A stretch of 64,000 bases of DNA from Favolaschia claudopus (taxonomy: Eukaryota > Basidiomycota > Agaricomycetes > Agaricales > Mycenaceae): positions 1,612,001 through 1,676,000 of the forward strand of contig JAWWNJ010000025.1 of the NCBI GenBank assembly GCA_037176885.1, given 5' to 3'. Both the position numbers and the translations under genes were made by a program. The notes under the pieces are model-generated. The model was not told where the DNA came from and did not search any database. It was given only the letters and a program-made list of their open reading frames with translations. Positions 43,730 to 55,863 of the stretch are shown here, one piece after another. Within the stretch, counting starts at the first letter, position 1. The number at the start of each line of letters is the position of its first letter.

Positions 43730-44925
43730 ATGGTCCAGCACCTCCGCGTCACCTACAATGATAGTAAGCGCTCGCACCACATCTCAAATCACACTATTCA
43801 CTCCCCATCCAAGTCCACAACTTAATTAGGTGGGTCCAGTGAGCAGCCAAAGAAAAATTGCGGCGACTGGAAGACGCGGAATCTCGAAGCCTCTCAGTCA
43901 CCGTATTCTAAAGCTGTCTCTCCTTCAATCTGGATGTCTGGATCTCACCGAAAAAACTCAGAAAATCGACGCCAGAACTTGCTCAATACAATCCTGACCT
44001 GCTTGTAGCCATTGGCGGCGGGTCAGTTCAAGCCGATTTCAATCGCTCTTCCCTGATTTGCTAGGAAGTGGATTTTTCCCCGCGCGGGTTATGCGTACCT
44101 TTCTGCGCGAGGTCACCGAGCATAAAGCACTTCAGATTCAGGCCATCGGTCTCTCACTATATGAGCCAGTGGAAGGTAAATAAATATTGTTCTACTTTGC
44201 GTGGTATTGTCTGACAAGACTTGGGTAATTTCAAGGCACCAGCGTAGACCAGATCGGCCAAGAAGTCATCCGCACTCAATGGCTGTGAGTAACAAGCACT
44301 GAGCCACCATATCGAGCTGAAAGCCTTGTGCAGCGGGCCAGATTCCGGAAAACTTCTTCTGGGCCGAAGGAATTTAATCGTGGTCTGTATAACATCCATT
44401 CGTCTTAGACGCGCAAACATTGACCTCCTCTTGCAGGACGAAGTCGACGACACCCGAAAAACCCTCCAGTCCGTTGCTTTGTTTCGCGTCGTAGTCATCA
44501 TACTAAAGTCGGGTTCTAGCTACGCGCTTTCTGAGCTTCAGAAAGATGTAGAAGTGGAATTGCTGAAATACCCTGAATCCGAGCGCGCAGCCCTGCGCGA
44601 GGCCACCAAGTTCGGCATCTTCGTCGTCCACAACAAGAATAAGGCCAAACTCGCTGAATTGCCTGCCGATACCCCGTATGTTTGATGTCGTTGTGCATTT
44701 ATCGCACTCATCTTTGCGCAAGATATTATGCGGGTGCTACTGTTGAGGATCTTTGGTGAGGGTGTCGCAGATGTTCGTAATCTTCGCATTGATCTTCTTT
44801 AGGCTCGACTACCCTTGGGAGGCGATGTGAGTGCTTTCATGAGATCGCCTGCATCGCACCAATTGTTTTACAGCGACATCGAGGCTCACGATCGTGACGC
44901 AGCGGCTGATAAGGCACACGACTGA
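43730..44925 (+). CDS. XPT1: xanthine/hypoxanthine phosphoribosyltransferase-like purine salvage enzyme
   Basis: Starts MVQHLRVTYND (exon 1, 43730-43763). A 16-nt exon (43814-43829) supplies IHNLIR, then exon 3 (from 43962) gives KSTPELAQYNPDLLVAIGGG and, across another intron, GFFPARVMRTFLREVTEHKAL. Later exons give GTSVDQIGQEVIRTQWL, RRNLIVDEVDDTRKTLQ (the PRPP-binding loop), YALSELQKDVEVELLKY and FVVHNKNKAKLAELP, and the end KAHD at 44925. Type I PRTase fold of the yeast Hpt1/Xpt1 group. Which purine it prefers is not visible. About nine exons, with several very small ones. Confidence 0.85.
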
Positions 44926-45084
44926 TTCCAGCGTTAGAGCAGGAACCGGAAGAGGCAACGTTAGAAACTGAACATACCCTGGGAAATCTCAAAAAATAAG
45001 TTATAACGCATGTTGTGTGATCAGGTTGTATCGAGTAAATGAGGCGGGAGTATATGATTAGTAGGTAGAATAGCAATACAAAGT

Positions 45085-46748
45085 CTATGGTTTATCCGCC
45101 GGGACATCTTTACTAGCATTCGGGTCGCTAATCTTGGTTGGGTCTGAACCATCAGGCTTTTTCTTGGGATCCCCCGTGAACTGGCCGATTGCCTCCCACA
45201 GCGTACCCGGTATCTCACTCGCCATCATCTCTTGCTCCTTCTTCAGCAGACCCTCGAGATAGTCCTTGTTCTGCCGAATATACTTTTGCTCCTCCTGATA
45301 CTGCTGTTGCGCCTCGAGACGCTTTTGTTCAAGGTATGTCAGAGGAACTGGACGATGTGGAGTGCTCTGCCGTTCGACGCATTATGAGACGAACAGAAGA
45401 AACAAGCGAAGCGACGAACTGGTGAAAGCCCCAGCATCGACGAGAAACTCGAACTGGCAATTCCCTGAGGTTTACCCTTGGTGTACTTCTCTACATGCAA
45501 AGCCTTGGATTCGGCTTCCTTCTTGGCGTATTCCAAGGGAATGTCCTTGCCCTGGTAGGCGGTAAGGATTGGCCGAACATCCTGAGGTTTGTAGATTCCA
45601 ATGGCTACAAAAATATAAGTATCGTTGTCTATCCTCACGAACAAAACTTGCATTCTAAGAACGGAATCATCGCAATGAGCCCCTTGTCATCAGGATTTCC
45701 GTTCCATTTAGGAATAACAATGGCATTTTCAGGATGGGTTGAAACATGTTCAGGGTTCGTGTCGAGCGAGATGACAGTTTCCAAAGGACGATTCAAATAC
45801 GACAAATCCTGGCGGCAATTTGTAGCGATACAGTCAGGTCAAAGGGAGACATAGGCACCTTAACAATTTTGCCGTTTATTGACCGCGTAGCCTCGCGGTA
45901 GAGGCGATGGCTGATGTAGAAGTTGTACCTGTCTAACTTGTCGAGAATGGGAGCAGCGGTCTGAAGAAGAAATATTATTCGTCTGGTACCGACAACATGA
46001 GTTTGACGCACATAGAAATTTTGTGAGGTGAAAACTACCACTTCATAAAATTGAGATATATACGCGAGGAAATAGTCTACGCCAGGGCGTTTCGCTGTTC
46101 GCCAACCGTGTTGCCGCTGACGAGTGTGAAATTTGGGGAAACAGAGATGATAGAGCAGAGACGCACATCCCAGGTAGAGGTGACGAGGAGGTCGTCTACA
46201 GATATTAAAAGGGTGTACGGTTTCTGGTGTGGGGCGGGGAGTGGGGGCGGGAGTAACTCCGGCCATGCGGGTTTGTTAAAGTACTGGGATGATGAGCAAA
46301 CGAAATGCAGACGGTGTAGGCGTACTCACATCGAATATGTCAGTGAAGCGCTCCTTCGTGCGCGAAAACCGCGTCGAAGGAGCGTTTTCAATGGTCTAGG
46401 GACATGAGGACGAATGTAGAGACGAACGGATCAAGGACCGACCATTTTCTTTGCTTTAAGCTCGAACTCATCCCATTCACGGCCCATATAGACGGCATTC
46501 AAACCGAATCCAAGCAAAAGAGCTGCAAATGAGATGCGACCGATTCTTCTTCGCCTTAATTCGACAGAGGAAAGGCTGTCCTTGGAAGACTTTGCACCAG
46601 TAGTCTGCTCTTCTTGCACTTGGGGAGAGAAATCAAGACTAGGGAGATTTGAAGATGGGGGTTGGTTTGGCAGCTGGGCCAAGGTCCGAGACGGGGCGAG
46701 TCGGAGGGCGCGACGAGGACCATTGCGAGCCAACGCGGCGGCGAACAT
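45085..46748 (-). CDS. TIM50: mitochondrial TIM23-complex receptor Tim50
   Basis: Inner-membrane receptor that takes presequences from the TOM complex to TIM23. The ATG at 46748 gives an Arg-rich targeting peptide ([21 protein letters not shown]). One membrane span follows, [20 protein letters not shown], then the matrix-to-IMS linker. The FCP1-like domain starts [18 protein letters not shown] and continues [45 protein letters not shown] and [20 protein letters not shown]. The C-terminal helix region has [22 protein letters not shown] and stops at 45085. About ten exons. Divergent from ARG7. Confidence 0.94.
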
Positions 46749-47057
46749 GGGGGAAAACAAAAAATTCCGGCTTATGTAATACCCGAGTTTTCTGAACTCA
46801 ACCGTCGACGCAGAAATCTAGTTTCTGCACTCAAATCCCTGTCTATGGGCCTTTGAGTAACGGAGCGACGGTATATCCATCCATCTCGTCCTCGACGGCC
46901 TTAATCTCGCTGTACTGCTCTGTATATCTGCAGCTTCGACCCAGAGGAATACATTTTTGCTATTTTACCCCAGCCAACCGCCAATCTCCCTGAGTCATTT
47001 TAACTTTACCCTTCATTTGCAAAATTACACGGGCGGCCTTCTATCTCTTCGACCACC
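46749..47057. promoter_or_regulatory. divergent promoter of TIM50 and ARG7
   Basis: 309 bp between opposite start codons, pyrimidine-rich on the plus strand ahead of ARG7 (tctatctcttcgaccacc). No gene, tRNA or named site seen. A TGACTCA-like Gcn4/CPC1 site, expected for an arginine gene, is only approximated by TGAGTCA at 46991-46997 (ccTGAGTCAtt), which is an exact palindromic core match. Confidence 0.5.
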
Positions 47058-48660
47058 ATGTCGCGTGTTTTCAGGCGACTTTCGTCAACCACGACGATAA
47101 CGGTCAAAGCAACCCCATCCAAAGACCACTTTCATCGTCAACTGCCCACCTCGTCGTTCCCCAAAGGTTATCTGGCGACAGGCATCCATGTCGGCGTCAA
47201 GAAGGTCGCCGGCGTTCTAGACGTTGGTCTCATTATATCCACCTCTCAACACCCAGCATCCGCTGCGGCGTGCTTTACTCGCAATGCATTCAAGGCGGCG
47301 CCTGTGGTGGTTTCTGACCAGATACTCTCACAAAACGGCGGCAGAGCACGAGCCGTAGTAGTCAACAGCGGTTGTGCCAACGCCGTCACAGGCAAGGATC
47401 CTCTCTTCATATTGCCTCGCTAACATCTGAGTTGCATCTCAAAGGCCGCCAAGGCTTGGACGACGCGTGGGCAATGGTTCGCGAGACCGACGCCTTGCTC
47501 CCTCCATTGTCATCCTCCTCCGCCCAAAATCACACACTAGTCATGTCTACTGGTGTCATTGGACAGAATTTGCCCATATCAAAAATCGTCCAGGGTATCC
47601 GCTCCCAGGCCGCGGAGGATCGCTCTCTCGCATCCGATTTTGCTGCATGGGAACGCGCTGCGAAGGCCTTCATGACCACCGACACGTTCCCTAAACTTCG
47701 CTCACGCGTCTTCACCATCAATGGGACCGATTTTCGCATGGCGGGCATGGACAAGGGCGCAGGCATGATTCACCCTGACATGGGCCCCGCGACGACATCT
47801 TTTGGGCCTTTACATGCTACTCTTTTAGGTTGTATCTTCACCGATGCGGCCGTGTCCCCGCGTAGTCTCCAAAGTGCCCTCACGTATGCCGTCGAACGCA
47901 GTTTTAACTCTATCAGTGTCGACGGTGAAATGTCCACAAATGACACCATCCTTGTTCTCGCCAACGGCGCAGCTCAACAAAACAATGGACAAGTGGTCGA
48001 GATTGACGAAGAAACTGACAAGCAAGGTTACGAGATTTTCAAGACCGAATTAACTCAATTCGCAGCGGAGCTGGCACAGCTCGTGGTACGCGATGGAGAA
48101 GGAGCAACAAAATTCGTCACCGTCAATGTCAAGGTTTGAAATCTGGCTGTGGAACTGCTTTCTTGAACTAAGAAAGCGATTTCCCCAGGGAGCTCCCTCG
48201 TACGAAGTCGCCCATCAGGTTGCCTCACGAATATCGACTTCAGCCCTTGTGAAGACCGCATTTTACGGTGAAGATGCCAAGTACGTCGTGGCGTTACGCA
48301 AAAACGCACAGCTCATCTCTTGCTAGTTGGGGACGCATTCTCTCTGCGGCTGGTTCCATCTCTGTTCCTCACCTAGACCCCAGCAAAGTCAGCGTAACAT
48401 TCTTGCCCTCGGACAAAACTGCATCGCTTCCTGTGCTCGTGAACGGGGAACCAGAGAAGGTGGACGAGATACGGGCAAAAGAAATACTCAGTCTCGAGGA
48501 ATTCGGGATCTGTGTCGACCTGGGCGGCCTCGGCAACGAAGAAGCAACATACTGGACTTGCGACTTCAGCTACGTATGTCGTGTTTTCCGGTTCTTCGGA
48601 TTGTTTGCTTACTCTTATGGTTAGGATTATGTTAGAATCAATGGAGATTATCGCAGTTAG
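47058..48660 (+). CDS. ARG7: arginine biosynthesis bifunctional protein ArgJ (ornithine acetyltransferase)
   Basis: Mitochondrial enzyme moving the acetyl group from acetylornithine to glutamate. The start MSRVFRRLSSTTTITVKATP is an import peptide; GYLATGIHVGVKKVAGVLDVGLIIS and VVVNSGCANAVTG follow. A 53-nt intron at 47392-47444 begins GCAAGG, so it is GC-AG type. Next are VMSTGVIGQNLPISKI, MAGMDKGAGMIHPDM (the conserved KGxG) and HATLLGCIFTDAAV, where Thr is the expected self-cleavage nucleophile making alpha and beta chains. After two further introns the end is DYVRINGDYRS at 48660. A 2-introns-then-short-exon tail is seen at 48545-48660. Confidence 0.95.
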
Positions 48661-48821
48661 ACTTTTAGTAGATTGTTGGAATGTGCACTTCCTATGTTAA
48701 TTAAAGTAGATCTGCCGACGGGGTTTTGCTTGGTACTGCGCAAAGGAATGGTTTATTCAGGAAACAGGATCTAAACCTCATTCATGAACGAAAATTATCC
48801 GAGCCTCTCTGTACATCTTTC

Positions 48822-50003
48822 TTATAGAGCACTGGCACCTAGAAGGGGGTGAGAAGAGTCAGAGGCGTCAAAAAAGTCTCGACGAACCTGTAATAATGTC
48901 GACCAATTCGTTGGTGATGGCGGCTTGCCGACCACGATTGTACTTCATGTTCAGCGAAACAATCATGTCTCCTGCGTTTTTGGACGCATTGTCCATCGCG
49001 TTACGACTGAAACAAGTTAGCAAATTGAAAGATAAACATTTGGGACCATCCTACCGGGCGCTGATTTCGCAAGCATGAGCTTCTGTCAGGGCAGCGAAGA
49101 TGGCGTTGGCGAGAGAGAACTCGGCAAGGTCCTTGGTAAAGTCATCCTCCATCTCGTACGCTTTGAAGCCCTCTTCAAACGCCTCAAATCAGCAAGACAT
49201 TGGGATTGAAGAGCTTGTTGACATACCGCTCTCTTTCAGACCCGCCTCTCCCCGAACCTCCACGGCGGCAGCCTCGTAGCTGATTGCAGACACGAATTTG
49301 TTGTAGATCAAGACAACAGAGTCGTACTTGACTCCGCTCTTGATGACCAGGTCCGCAACGCCAGCCGCGTCAGCAAAGGTCGGGACGTCTCTGCCTATTT
49401 GGTTGAAAGTCATGCGGAGGTTTGACGACATGGTGCGGGACAGTTGGGATTTGGACTTGTCACCGATGACCATGACGGGGGAGGCCGAATCGACTTCTAC
49501 GGGCTTGTTTTCCTCGGTGAGAAGGGGGGAGTCACTGACAGCAGCGAAAGCGCGACGCGTGGCCTTTGTCACGGAGGAGTGGATACCACCGCAGAGACCT
49601 TTGTCAGAGGAGACCACGATAAAGAGCTTGTTGTTTGGCCCGGATGTTGGCGAAGTTGCATGAGCGAAGACCTCTGTTCGAAACGCCGGAATTCAGGACG
49701 CAAAAATTAATATGACGCTGCATCACACACCAGAGTTCGCAATGCCATACTCTTTTCCTGCAGCCATCGCACGCTGGGCCTTTGCAAGCTTGGTAGACGC
49801 AATCATTTTCATGGACCTGTCCCCGAATTGAGAGATTATTTCGCCATGTCAAGGGACGGAAAGGACTTTGTGATTTTCTCGATATTCTTGACGGACTTGA
49901 GACGAAGCTCAAGTTCGCGGAGGGTGGCCATGTTGCGAGCATTTCCGGGGCCAGCTCCAGAAAGCGCGGACGGCGCGCGACTCAGCGTATGGCGAGCAAG
50001 CAT
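48822..50003 (-). CDS. ATP3: mitochondrial ATP synthase subunit gamma
   Basis: Central rotor stalk of F1-ATPase. Targeting peptide from 50003 ([16 protein letters not shown]), then [24 protein letters not shown] and, after an intron, [21 protein letters not shown]. The main exon has [18 protein letters not shown] and [17 protein letters not shown]. It ends with [30 protein letters not shown] and [21 protein letters not shown], the gamma C-terminal signature. The last exon holds only a few codons (GASAL, stop at 48822). Six or seven exons. Confidence 0.96.
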
Positions 50004-50101
50004 GGCGGTTGAGACCGGGCAGATACAAATAACCCAAAATAACAGAAACTCCGTTTTCCTTTTTTGGGTCGTCGCGCGATCGTCGCGTCTACTATCGTAC
50101 A

Positions 50102-53100
50102 TTATCTATACGGGCCAGTTATACTCGCATCCGTTGCGGCCAGCAGCGTCTGCAGCTGCTGTCCATTCCTTCCCCTCATCTCCCGCAACTCATTCCGCAG
50201 AAATTCTTCCGGATCACTCACATACGACACTGGGTCAGCTTCCGCTGTTTCAGACGCCGCCAGTCGCGAATACGCAGCTTGATAGCCCGCGGACTGTTCT
50301 TCTTGGTCGATCTCGGTGAGACCAAGCGAGGTGGTGTCGTCGACCGTCGTTTTACTTGCAGTCGCGCCTGCGAGATACTGGCTGCGGAATAGCTGGACGA
50401 GCGAGGTGAACGCAGCAGGCCTGTGTCGCGCGTTGGTAATGGAACACATATGGACGGTAGATCGAAGCATTCTTACCACATCTGCACATTTCCTTCCTGC
50501 ATCATATTGGTGCTGCGCGTCAACAGCCGCGTGTAGCCGACAACAGCCAACTTGCGATCCTTCTGAGGCATTAGCGGAACCTGAGGGACAACAAAGTTGG
50601 TCATGACTTGAGACCACAGCCTGCACCAGCAGTTAATACTCTCGCATTGACTCTCTGAAGATGACGTACCGCGGCTGAATCTCGTCAATAGTCTCAATAA
50701 CATAGTCCGGACCGCCGCCCTCAACATTGAGCGCACAACAGAAGAGCAAGAATCTCGCGAATAGATAAACAAATTTATCAGTCTTGCTCGACTGCATCCG
50801 CGTCAGAAGAGTCATGATGACACTCTTGAAGTATTGCCGCAGATCAACACTTGTTTGGTTGGGTGAATCAGTCCCGCAACACTGTTGGGTAAAACGATTC
50901 AAACTCACGGTCGGACATAGGTAACAACGGCTTGCAGCAGCTCAAAGCCCCACACATCGTTCAGCTTACTCGGAATCAGTCTTTGCTGCACGACGGCAAG
51001 AACATTGGCAATCTGCCCAGCCGCCATCATTTGGGCGCTACCACGCGCCAAGAATGCTCGCAGTAGTCGGACTAGTCCTGGAATACTGCCTTTTTGTTGC
51101 CATGTAGCCGGAGTAAATAGCAGTGGCAGTAAGGGTTGGTACTGCTCCGGTACAGTGTTCGGGTGGAGGGACAGCATTTGAGCGAGTAGTTGGAAAACGT
51201 ATGGAACATATTCTGTTTCCGACATCAGTACGAGAGCCATAAATCCGTGACAATGGTATCGCACGTTCTATATCTTGTTGTATGATGATGGTGAACGGTC
51301 CAAACAGTTCGGATTCGAAAGTTGGTAACGTTGAAGGAGTACCCTCGACCACAAACCTGAAAACATTCAGTAAGAATTCAGCTGTGGTAAGAAAACGGGG
51401 AGTACCTCATCAATCCTGATATACTCTCAAAGATATATTGGTCAAACAGAGGGTTACTGGGATTTTTAGATATGACACCGAGGATGCTGACAAGCCGACG
51501 CAAGGTTTGTTCGTAGCCGGGAGTAAGCGTTTGGCGGGCGGTGAGAATCACTCGCATGGCGCCTATAGAAAACGAATGAATGAAGAACAGTCAAAACCAA
51601 AAGTGAACCAGCGCACATTTCATCAGGTGGTCGTTCTCTGCCACCTTCTCTGCCGTACCTGCGCCCTCTATCTTGGACAGGAGGCTGGAAAGCAGCCCGG
51701 GGGCAATATCATGAATATCGGCCTGTGCGAAGCTGAAACAAACAAATTCATTAGGGCCAGAATATCGAATACAGCGGACGAACAGATTGGCCCCGTCTCG
51801 GCGAATGCTCAGGATGCGGTCAATGGTGATAGCAGCATATGTGTATGTCACATAATTTTGTGAAGCCAAATGCCGGACTAGCAGAGGTAGGACGGAGAGT
51901 AATTGAGGCTTGGTCAGCTACAAACAAAATGAATTACTGTTCAACGAAAAGAACACCATGTGCTGACCTGATTCCTGAAACTCAGCAAGTAGCGAATTGC
52001 ATCGACTTGTAAAATAGCGTGGACGGACCCCTCCTGCGCCTCCAAGTCCGAAAATACATGGTTGGAAAAGAATTGGACCACGTCGACGAGGGCATTGGTT
52101 GACGTCACACCCAGCTGTATAACATGAATGAAAATCTCGGAAACCGTTGCACAAACGCCCACCAACCTGAGACGTCGACCCACGAGTAGCGACGGCCATC
52201 ATCAGATAAATCGCCCCATCCTTCGCCTTCCATCCCTGGCCCTGAACCCGATCCTCAGCCGAAGCACTGTTATACTGCGCCAGCCCCATCTGAACCCATT
52301 TCTCGACCTCGGCAGTGGCCTCTCGTTCGAACCCACTACCAACCAACGCCTTGAGCACATCCGCAGCCGCCTGTCTTCGAGTCCGCCCATCTGCACCCGT
52401 GGAAAGCCCAGCCGCAGATGAAGTCGCCGAGTCAAAGAGGGAAAGCCGGATGAATTCCATAGGGTCGTCCTGGAACATCTCTTCGTCCGATTCGCGGAAA
52501 AGAACATTGGGGACAATGATGGATTGGATGATAGTTGAGAGAGTTTCGCCTGCAAATAAGGAGCTGTAGTGGTTTGATCGTATTGTGGCGGATAAAAAGC
52601 GAAGCGACTGTGAGACGAGCTGAATATGAAGTCGGCGACGTCAGAGATGAATCAGGAAATAGGTCAATGGATAATCACCGCATCATCCGAGAGGCCAGGC
52701 ATGTTGTTATTCCCTATCATTGTCCAGACACCCTGCATGAAAGACTGTATCGTCTGACTTTGCTGCAGTTGTTCTGGATACAGTTGTAGGAAGAGCTGTT
52801 CGCGAAGTGTTAATATATTGATTCAATTAACAAAAAAAATACTGCGGCACCTCCGCAATTTGGAGAATCCCTGTTTTTATTTGAGATGGTAAAGAAGCGG
52901 TAGTCTCATCGGGCTGTTCCAAAGCGGTCAACAAGAGAATTCAAACCATAGAAATGGCAAATGACTCACGTCGACACTCAATCCTGGAGGGTTCCAGCCA
53001 AGCAACTTTTGGAACCATCCGTCCGGAGGGTTGAAAAATTCGGCATGAGCGTCTTCTATTGCCGGAGGCAAATCCTGGCACGTAAAATCGTAAAATATCT

Positions 53101-53862
53101 CCATCAAAAGAGTCATGGTCTGCGCCTGAGCAGCGTATTCGCCAGTAGACGAAGACGTATCGAGTGTCGGGGGAGGTGTGAGGAGGAGTTGTGCCGTGTG
53201 TCGGAAAAGCGCGAGGAAAGGCTCCATAAATTTGGACAAGACGAGATTGATTTCCGTAAAGAGAGTATCGGAGCGCACATGGACGCGCCACTGAGCAAAG
53301 ATGGAATGGGAGGTTTGCAAAATGGCTAGGTTGGTGGAGGATGAGGTGGGCGATAGGGAAGCAGTCAAGTGCTAGACGTAGATTTAAGTGTCTTGCAATA
53401 ATGCACAAAGGGCACCAGGAAAACTGACATCGATGAGATCTGGCCACTTTGAAGGGAAATCGAGCTCGGCAATGAGAGATATGCTTTCGGCGGTTTGAGC
53501 CCGGATGGTTTTGTCTCCTGGATCCGCTGAAAGGGAGAGCATAGCGGGAACAAGACCCGCACGCAGAGCTGCCTTGTCTGCCTCTGAGAGTGGGTTGACA
53601 TCCTGGGGTTGTTTTCAGACGCGGATGGCTGAAAGACGTGGTGAGTATGTGAACGCACCTCTTCCCACCTGGTTTTGGCAATATTCTTTAGAAAGATGGA
53701 GCCCGCGAGCCTGATTGAGCGGTCTTTCGAGGAATCCAAGATGAGGGTCAATAGATGGGAAAGAAAGCCCTGCTGAACGCTGAGAGCATCTAGACTTTGT
53801 TCAGCAGCCTTTCTAGATTGAGGATTCAAGGACGCGAGGAGGAGGTTAGGGAGATCTGCCAT
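50102..53862 (-). CDS. CSE1: importin-alpha re-exporter Cse1/CAS (exportin-2)
   Basis: Karyopherin-beta that returns importin alpha to the cytoplasm with RanGTP. Starts MADLPNLLLASLNPQSRKAAEQSLDALS at 53862, the importin-beta N-terminal domain (SIRLAGSIFLKNIAKTRWEE). Next LDFPSKWPDLIDHLTASLSP and HSIFAQWRVHVRSDTLFTEI, the Cse1 domain, then many HEAT-repeat exons (for example DDPMEFIRLSLFDSA, YVTYTYAAITIDRIL, NPSNPLFDQYIFESISGLMRF, WSQVMTNFVVPQVPLM). Ends DASITGPYR at 50102. More than a dozen exons. The ATG is 83 bp from that of ARPC2. Confidence 0.95.
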
Positions 53863-53945
53863 GGCTGAAAGCAAGCGACGCGTTGTTATTATTAGACGCT
53901 GAGACCAAATACCCGCAGCAGTAACTCAGTAACTTACCCTCCACG
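53863..53945. promoter_or_regulatory. 83-bp divergent promoter of CSE1 and ARPC2
   Basis: CSE1 (start 53862, minus) and ARPC2 (start 53946, plus) share 83 bp. No TATA box is evident; the sequence is mixed, with TTGTTATTATTAG at 53883-53895. Confidence 0.5.
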
Positions 53946-55022
53946 ATGATCCTCCTCGAACCGCACAATGTTATCATCCAGACAACCCTCACCGAGAAAT
54001 TCGCAAAGCCATCCTCCGTAGACGTTCAGTTCGTCGACTACGACGGCGTCCGCTTCCACTTGTCCACCCCAGAGCGCAAGACCCTCCTCCTGCTCTCCAT
54101 GCACATCCGCTGTTGGGACGAGCTCGTCCAATACGGCGCTCTCGACGTCCTCCAACGCGAATACGGTTCCCTCCTCCAGCCCAACGCGGAACCGGACTAC
54201 AACGTCAGCCTGTCCATTGATCTCGACCAGATTCCCGCCAGCAACGGTGCGTCCTGGGACGCAACACAGGCAATTGGCTAAACTTCAATACATCTCATCT
54301 CAGAGGACCGCGAAAGCTTCATAACATCTCTCGCCCTCTTCAAACGTAACGCACTTGCCGCACCGTTCGAGCACGCCTTCGCTTCTCAGAAAGGCTTGGA
54401 CTCGGCGGGAACAGGCTCGGGCGATCTAATGCAGATCCACTACCGCGACGAGGAGGCAATATACATCCAGGCTTCGAACGACCGTGTCACCGTCATCTTC
54501 TCCACCATCTTCCGCGAAGAGACCGATCGGATATACGGAAAGGTGTTTTTGCAAGTGCGTTACAGATTTTTAATCTCCATTATCTCAATGCTGACCGCCA
54601 CCGCAGGAATTCGTCGACGCCCGGCGGCAGCCATCGATTCAAAACGCGCCTCAAGTCTTATACTCCAACCGCGACCCTCCTCTGGAGATTCGCCATCTCC
54701 CCAACCTCCGAAACTCAGACGACATGGGCTACGTGACTTTTGTCCTGTTCCCGCGGCACTTCGCCAACCCTTCCAATGCATCGGCGACCATCTCGCACAT
54801 CCAACTGTTCAGGGATTACCTGCACTACCACATCAAGTGCTCGAAGGCATACATGCATTCACGAATGAGACACCGTGTTGCCGAGTTCCAGAAGGTGCTG
54901 AATCGCGCAAAGACGGAGGTGGCGACGACAGAAAAGAAGACAGTCTCGTATGTGATTTCTGTTCCGTCAATCTTCTTGTTCTAATCCTTCTTTACAGTGG
55001 AAGAACGATGGTATCTCGTTAG
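53946..55022 (+). CDS. ARC35: Arp2/3 complex subunit 2 (p34-Arc)
   Basis: Core subunit of the Arp2/3 actin nucleator. Starts [19 protein letters not shown] at 53946, then [35 protein letters not shown] and, after an intron, [22 protein letters not shown]. Then [54 protein letters not shown] and [17 protein letters not shown]. The C-terminal helix reads [29 protein letters not shown]. The last exon adds GRTMVSR to the stop at 55022. Four or five exons. Confidence 0.96.
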
Positions 55023-55216
55023 ATCGCGCATGAATGTATTGTACTTATCAGCGGATGAATGTAATCATACGGCGCCGCGTGCGCACAAACTCAAATCATC
55101 TTGTCGATGTCGAGGCCATGTCGACGAACCTGCGCGCCACCACCATTTTAGCAAAGCTCGAATCAGATAGCAAGAAAATAGCATGACATTTTGATAGCAG
55201 CAGTACATATACATCT

Positions 55217-55863
55217 CTAACCCTTCTTGAAGCCTATAAGGACGCATTAAATAACATGCGTTCGGAGAGAAAGAAAGAAAGGGACGTACCCAACCGTCTG
55301 CGTTCATAGAAGAGATCCGTCCGACTAGCACCCAGATTGACAATTTTGGGACACCCATCGCGGTCCTTTTCCAGACGCGTACACTCTGCGCAATAGTACG
55401 CGTCCGAGATACCTACACAACCACAACCATGAATGAGTCAACCAACTCATAGTCATCCCGAACAAAGCAAAGCATGACGAACCGGGAGAACCGCAAATAA
55501 TGCACCGCCCACCATACGTGCCAAAGTTACATTCGTCGCAGATACGCACGAGCGTCTCGGGGCGCACGTACGAGTCGCACACGGGGCTGCGCGTGGTGAC
55601 TTTGAGCATCCGTGCATACATTCATACGGACACCGCATGCTCACCATTTTCCGTCGCACTTTTCGCAGAGACGGCCGATAGCTGGGTGGGATGGAAGCGA
55701 GGTGAGGTGAGACGGGTGCTGCTGATAATAAGACGGATTCGGAGACGCACCGATACCGGGCTGGCGGCGGCACATAATGAGATCTGGAGGGGGGTGATCA
55801 TGAATACAAGGCGCATAGGAGTGGCAGAGGAAGGCGGGACTGGCCTGGGTGGTGTTTCGACAT
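55217..55863 (-). CDS. RDS3: SF3b subunit Rds3/PHF5A
   Basis: Small zinc-knuckle protein of SF3b that contacts SF3B1 at the branch-site pocket. Exon 1 (55863-55845) encodes MSKHHP; the intron that must follow (55784-55844) begins GCCAGT rather than GT. Exon 2 gives [12 protein letters not shown], then [85 protein letters not shown] and GFKKG to the stop at 55217. All CXXC knuckles of the family are present. About seven exons in about 650 bp. Its partner SF3B1 lies 4 kb away on the same strand. Confidence 0.93.

Noticed and set aside
43731..44685. Long frame at 44326-44685 as a separate gene
   Set aside because: It is XPT1 exons plus read-through introns in one frame; the conserved phosphoribosyltransferase motifs continue on both sides.
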